NCBI GenBank assembly: GCA_022781515.1
Contig: JALETI010000227.1
Span: 1-32,406 of the forward strand
Reading direction: 5' to 3'
Length of the DNA stretch: 32,406 bases
Origin: Lachnospiraceae bacterium
Lineage (GTDB): Bacteria; Bacillota; Clostridia; Lachnospirales; Lachnospiraceae
Part shown: in pieces, positions 32,006-32,406 of the stretch
How positions within the stretch are numbered: the first letter of the stretch is position 1
Layout of the letters: each line of letters opens with the position of its first letter
Position numbers and translations under genes: made by a program
The notes under the pieces: generated by a model
The model's input: the letters and a program-made list of their open reading frames with translations, nothing else
Told to the model about the DNA's origin: nothing
The model's database searches: none

Positions 32006-32406
32006 TTTCTTCTCCCGGTTTTCTGATTTCTGCCTTTTCCTGGCTGCTTTGTGCTATTTTCCGACTGCATTTTATTTGTTCCTGACTGTTTAGAGCTGTA
32101 TCCGGATTTTCTCCCGATTTGTTTTGAACTTTCTCCTGCTTTCCTGCTCTTCTGTTTTGTACGTTCTCCCTCTTTCCTGCCGATTTCTTTTCTGGGACGG
32201 ATCAGACACTGTGGACCGAACCCGATCAGATCCTGCCGTCCTGCTTTCAGCAGCGCTTCTTTCACCAGTTCATAATTGTCAGGATTCCGATACTGCACCA
32301 GAGCACGCTGCATGGCCTTTTCGTGGGCATTTCTCGGTATATACACCGATTCCATGGTCCGCGGATCCAGACCTGTGTAATACATACAAGTGGAGATTGT
32401 TGACGG
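32002..32406 (-). CDS. YgiQ-family radical SAM protein, C-terminal part (5' end outside window)
   Basis: Only the last 134 codons are present; the frame is open to the window edge (upstream codons read PSTISTC before [10 protein letters not shown]). The conserved stretch [31 protein letters not shown] and [15 protein letters not shown] is the C-terminal region of YgiQ-type radical SAM proteins, whose substrate is not established. It is followed by a low-complexity tail of about 60 residues very rich in Lys, Arg, Ser, Gln and Gly, ending [10 protein letters not shown], which may bind RNA or be disordered. The ORF-track start at 32385 is an internal Met. It overlaps the pseudouridine-synthase gene by 4 nt (ATGA). 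Confidence 0.9.
   Translation of the reverse strand, partial: PSTISTCMYYTGLDPRTMESVYIPRNAHEKAMQRALVQYRNPDNYELVKEALLKAGRQDLIGFGPQCLIRPRKEIGRKEGERTKQKSRKAGESSKQIGRKSGYSSKQSGTNKMQSENSTKQPGKGRNQKTGRRK

Overview
The window looks like chromosome from a low-to-moderate GC, spore-lineage Firmicute, most probably a gut Lachnospiraceae (Blautia/Ruminococcus-like). This rests on gene content and order (sigK, lexA with a divergent LysM gene, the rplU-prp-rpmA-obg-yhbY-nadD-yqeK-rsfS block, hisZ-type histidine synthesis, class II galT), strong AGGAGG ribosome sites and sigma-A promoters. The taxonomic call is inference. There is no rRNA, tRNA, CRISPR array, prophage or insertion sequence that I can support.

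Region 1 (1-12228, all minus strand) is an alpha-galactoside (raffinose/melibiose-type) utilisation locus. In transcription order it holds a lipoprotein solute-binding protein, two permeases, an AraC-type regulator, a GH36 alpha-galactosidase, a membrane-tethered protein of unknown function, a DUF624/YesL protein, an MsmK-type ATPase, galactokinase and galactose-1-phosphate uridylyltransferase (cut by the window start). Together they would import the oligosaccharide, release galactose and feed it into the Leloir pathway; galE is not in the window. The gene set parallels the streptococcal msm locus with galKT attached. A GC-rich, structured leader of about 165 bp before the ATPase gene does not match its surroundings and is the most unusual sequence here.

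Region 2 (12229-16063) starts with an AT-rich divergent intergenic region of about 420 bp. It is followed by sigK (plus, apparently without a pro-sequence), an HD-domain nucleotidase (minus), and a plus-strand pair of a TtcA-family PP-loop protein and a XerS-like tyrosine recombinase.

Region 3 (16064-17800) is an SOS module: a LysM single-pass membrane protein (YneA-like by position) divergent from lexA, with five LexA-box-like palindromes between them and bidirectional terminators on both sides.

Region 4 (17819-25617, minus) is housekeeping. It contains the L21-Prp-L27-Obg-YhbY-NadD-YqeK-RsfS cluster with an L21 leader, then smpB, rnr and secG.

Region 5 (25753-32406, minus) holds hisZ-hisG-hisIE-pepT behind a consensus promoter, then recU, an RluA-family pseudouridine synthase and the 3' end of a YgiQ-family radical SAM gene. 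The HisIE protein carries an extra degenerate HisF-like N-terminal domain.
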